From positions 75,528-139,527 of the forward strand of contig JBMNCQ010000035.1 in the NCBI GenBank assembly GCA_049366715.1: a stretch of 64,000 nt of DNA. Reading direction: 5' to 3'. A program made the position numbers and the translations under genes. Below are positions 62,858 to 64,000 of this stretch, one piece after another. The notes beneath the pieces were generated by a model, which was not told the origin of the DNA, did no database searches, and saw only the letters and a program-made list of their open reading frames with translations. The first letter of the stretch is position 1, and the number at the start of each line of letters is the position of its first letter. Origin of the DNA: JBMNCQ01 sp049366715 (GTDB taxonomy: Bacteria; Bacillota; Peptococcia; Peptococcales; BICA1-8).

Positions 62858-64000
62858 ATGTGTGGTATAACCGGTTGGATTGACTGGACTAATGACTTAT
62901 CTCAGAAAAGGCTGTTAATTGAAAAGATGACGGAAACGCTCTCTCACAGAGGACCGGACGATAAAGGTATTTTTTTAACAAAACATGCGGCTTTAGGACA
63001 CCGGCGTTTAAGTGTCATCGACCTGGAAAGAGGAAAACAGCCCATGACCCGCAAGGGTAAAAATAATACTTTTACCGTTGTTTATAACGGCGAGTTGTAT
63101 AATACGGAGGAGATTCGCCGGGAGTTGAAAAACCGCGGGTATTATTTTGAGAGTCATTCCGATACCGAGGTGCTCTTAGATGCTTATATTGAATGGGGTA
63201 GTGAATGTGTCCGCATGTTTAACGGAATTTTTGCTTTTGCTATTTGGGATGAAAAGGAGGAAAAGTTATTTTTAGCAAGGGATAGGTTTGGGGTGAAGCC
63301 GTTATTTTATGCAGTAATAGAAAATAAGCTGATCTTCGGGTCGGAGCTAAAAGCCCTGCTGGCCCATCCCCTGGTAAAACCTGAAATTGATCAGGAAGGT
63401 TTAGCTGAAATATTTTCTTTAAGCCCTTCCCGAACGCCAGGTCATGGTGTATTCCGTAATGTCAAGGAAATTAGACCAGGATGCTGTGCCTTCTTTGACC
63501 GCGGCGGACTGAAGACCCGTGCTTACTGGCAATTGCAGAGCTCTCCCCATGAGGATGATTTGGAGACAACCACGGGAAAAGTGCGGGAACTGGTGATTGA
63601 TGCGATTCAACGACAGCTTGTCTCTGACGTGCCTGTGTGTACCTTTTTGTCGGGAGGATTGGATTCCAGTGCGATAACTGCAGTTGCGGCAGATTATTAC
63701 CGGCGTAATGGCTTAGGCAGGTTAAGAAGTTTTTCCATAGATTATGTGGATAATGATCAATATTTTACCGCCAGTGACTTTCAACCCAATTCTGATAGTG
63801 AATGGGTGGGGCGGGCGGTAGAAGCCTTAGATACAGACCATTACAATATCTATTTTGATACTCCCCAGCTGGTAGATACTTTGGGTAAAGCAGCATTTTA
63901 CAGGGATTTACCCGGTATGGCTGATATAGATTCTTCTTTATATCTTTTCTGCTGTGAAATTAAAAAACATGCTACAGTAGCATTATCGGGGGAATGTGCT
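62858..64000 (+). CDS. asnB: Asparagine synthetase B, glutamine-hydrolysing (3' end missing)
   Basis: Converts aspartate, glutamine and ATP to asparagine. The frame is open to the right edge (381 codons seen). The start ATG follows AGGAAGGTG and gives MCGITGW, where Cys2 is the class II glutaminase nucleophile; SHRGPDD, GHRRLSVIDL and YNGELYN are the glutaminase motifs. The synthetase domain shows the ATP loop SGGLDSS at residues 265-271. About 600 residues are expected in full. Preceded by a terminator, so it probably has its own promoter. Confidence 0.95.
   Translation, partial: MCGITGWIDWTNDLSQKRLLIEKMTETLSHRGPDDKGIFLTKHAALGHRRLSVIDLERGKQPMTRKGKNNTFTVVYNGELYNTEEIRRELKNRGYYFESHSDTEVLLDAYIEWGSECVRMFNGIFAFAIWDEKEEKLFLARDRFGVKPLFYAVIENKLIFGSELKALLAHPLVKPEIDQEGLAEIFSLSPSRTPGHGVFRNVKEIRPGCCAFFDRGGLKTRAYWQLQSSPHEDDLETTTGKVRELVIDAIQRQLVSDVPVCTFLSGGLDSSAITAVAADYYRRNGLGRLRSFSIDYVDNDQYFTASDFQPNSDSEWVGRAVEALDTDHYNIYFDTPQLVDTLGKAAFYRDLPGMADIDSSLYLFCCEIKKHATVALSGECA

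Overview
The window looks like a chromosomal piece of an anaerobic, low-to-mid GC Bacillota, probably a Clostridia of the Peptococcaceae type. Signs are strong AGGAGG ribosome binding sites with many TTG/GTG starts, the gene order mreBCD - PBP2 - minCDE - rodA, the siroheme-dependent (Ahb) heme route, and TRAP and Pst uptake systems. The species cannot be named from sequence reading alone. No rRNA, tRNA, CRISPR array, phage or transposase gene was seen. Both ends cut a gene: mreB at the left and an asparagine synthetase at the right.

Layout. 1-7.9 kb: cell shape and septum placement (mreB, mreC, mreD, mrdA/PBP2, minC, minD, minE, rodA). 7.9-9.5 kb: a rhomboid protease and a 45-residue Cys-rich protein lying between two nearly identical 86/87-bp inverted repeats. 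9.5-11.8 kb: a membrane-anchored protein with an L,D-transpeptidase-like Cys/His signature, paired with a D-Ala-D-Ala-ligase-type ATP-grasp enzyme. 12.1-20.5 kb: phosphate block (Na/Pi symporter, PhoR-type kinase, pstSCAB-phoU). 20.5-21.7 kb: DegV protein and a 37-residue TatA-like micro-protein. 22-28.6 kb: TRAP transporter dctPQM, a galactonate-dehydratase-like enolase-superfamily enzyme, a GntR/FCD regulator, and a cytoplasmic homolog of the sulfinate desulfinase DszB. 28.6-33.8 kb: tatC, a PRC-barrel protein, a YeeE-TusA-YeeE sulfur uptake set and a LysR regulator. 34.2-43.4 kb, minus strand: pyruvate carboxylase, then a ppx-ppk-ppx polyphosphate operon. 43.6-51.2 kb: redox and heme block (HEAT protein, H-NOX chemoreceptor, FdnI-type cytochrome b, hexaheme cytochrome c, a cytochrome bd relic, ahbC-ahbA-ahbB). 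51.4-58.7 kb: TPR protein, secreted protein, VanY-type carboxypeptidase and an ABC exporter of MacB type. 58.8-64 kb: copper ATPase, LarA-like protein and asnB.

How the parts work together. Phosphate is a clear theme. TTAACA-type direct repeats spaced 11 bp, the arrangement of Bacillus PhoP boxes, occur upstream of pstS (two repeats), upstream of the PhoR-type kinase (two) and upstream of the ppx-ppk-ppx operon on the minus strand (three). This suggests that phosphate uptake and polyphosphate turnover form one regulon. Heme is a second theme: three Ahb genes sit next to a cytochrome b, a hexaheme cytochrome c and an H-NOX sensor. The H-NOX protein keeps the Trp9/Asn74/His102/Tyr140 set of the O2-binding Thermoanaerobacter protein, and a dead cydA-cydB remnant lies nearby. 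A third theme is sulfur: the DszB-like enzyme, YeeE/TusA genes and a LysR regulator within 6 kb.

The items that most deserve checking are the H-NOX receptor, the DszB homolog, the Pho-box-linked polyphosphate operon, the inverted repeats around the rhomboid gene, the shared CGTCTGA boxes ahead of PBP2 and rodA, the transpeptidase-like/ATP-grasp pair and the unannotated small genes.
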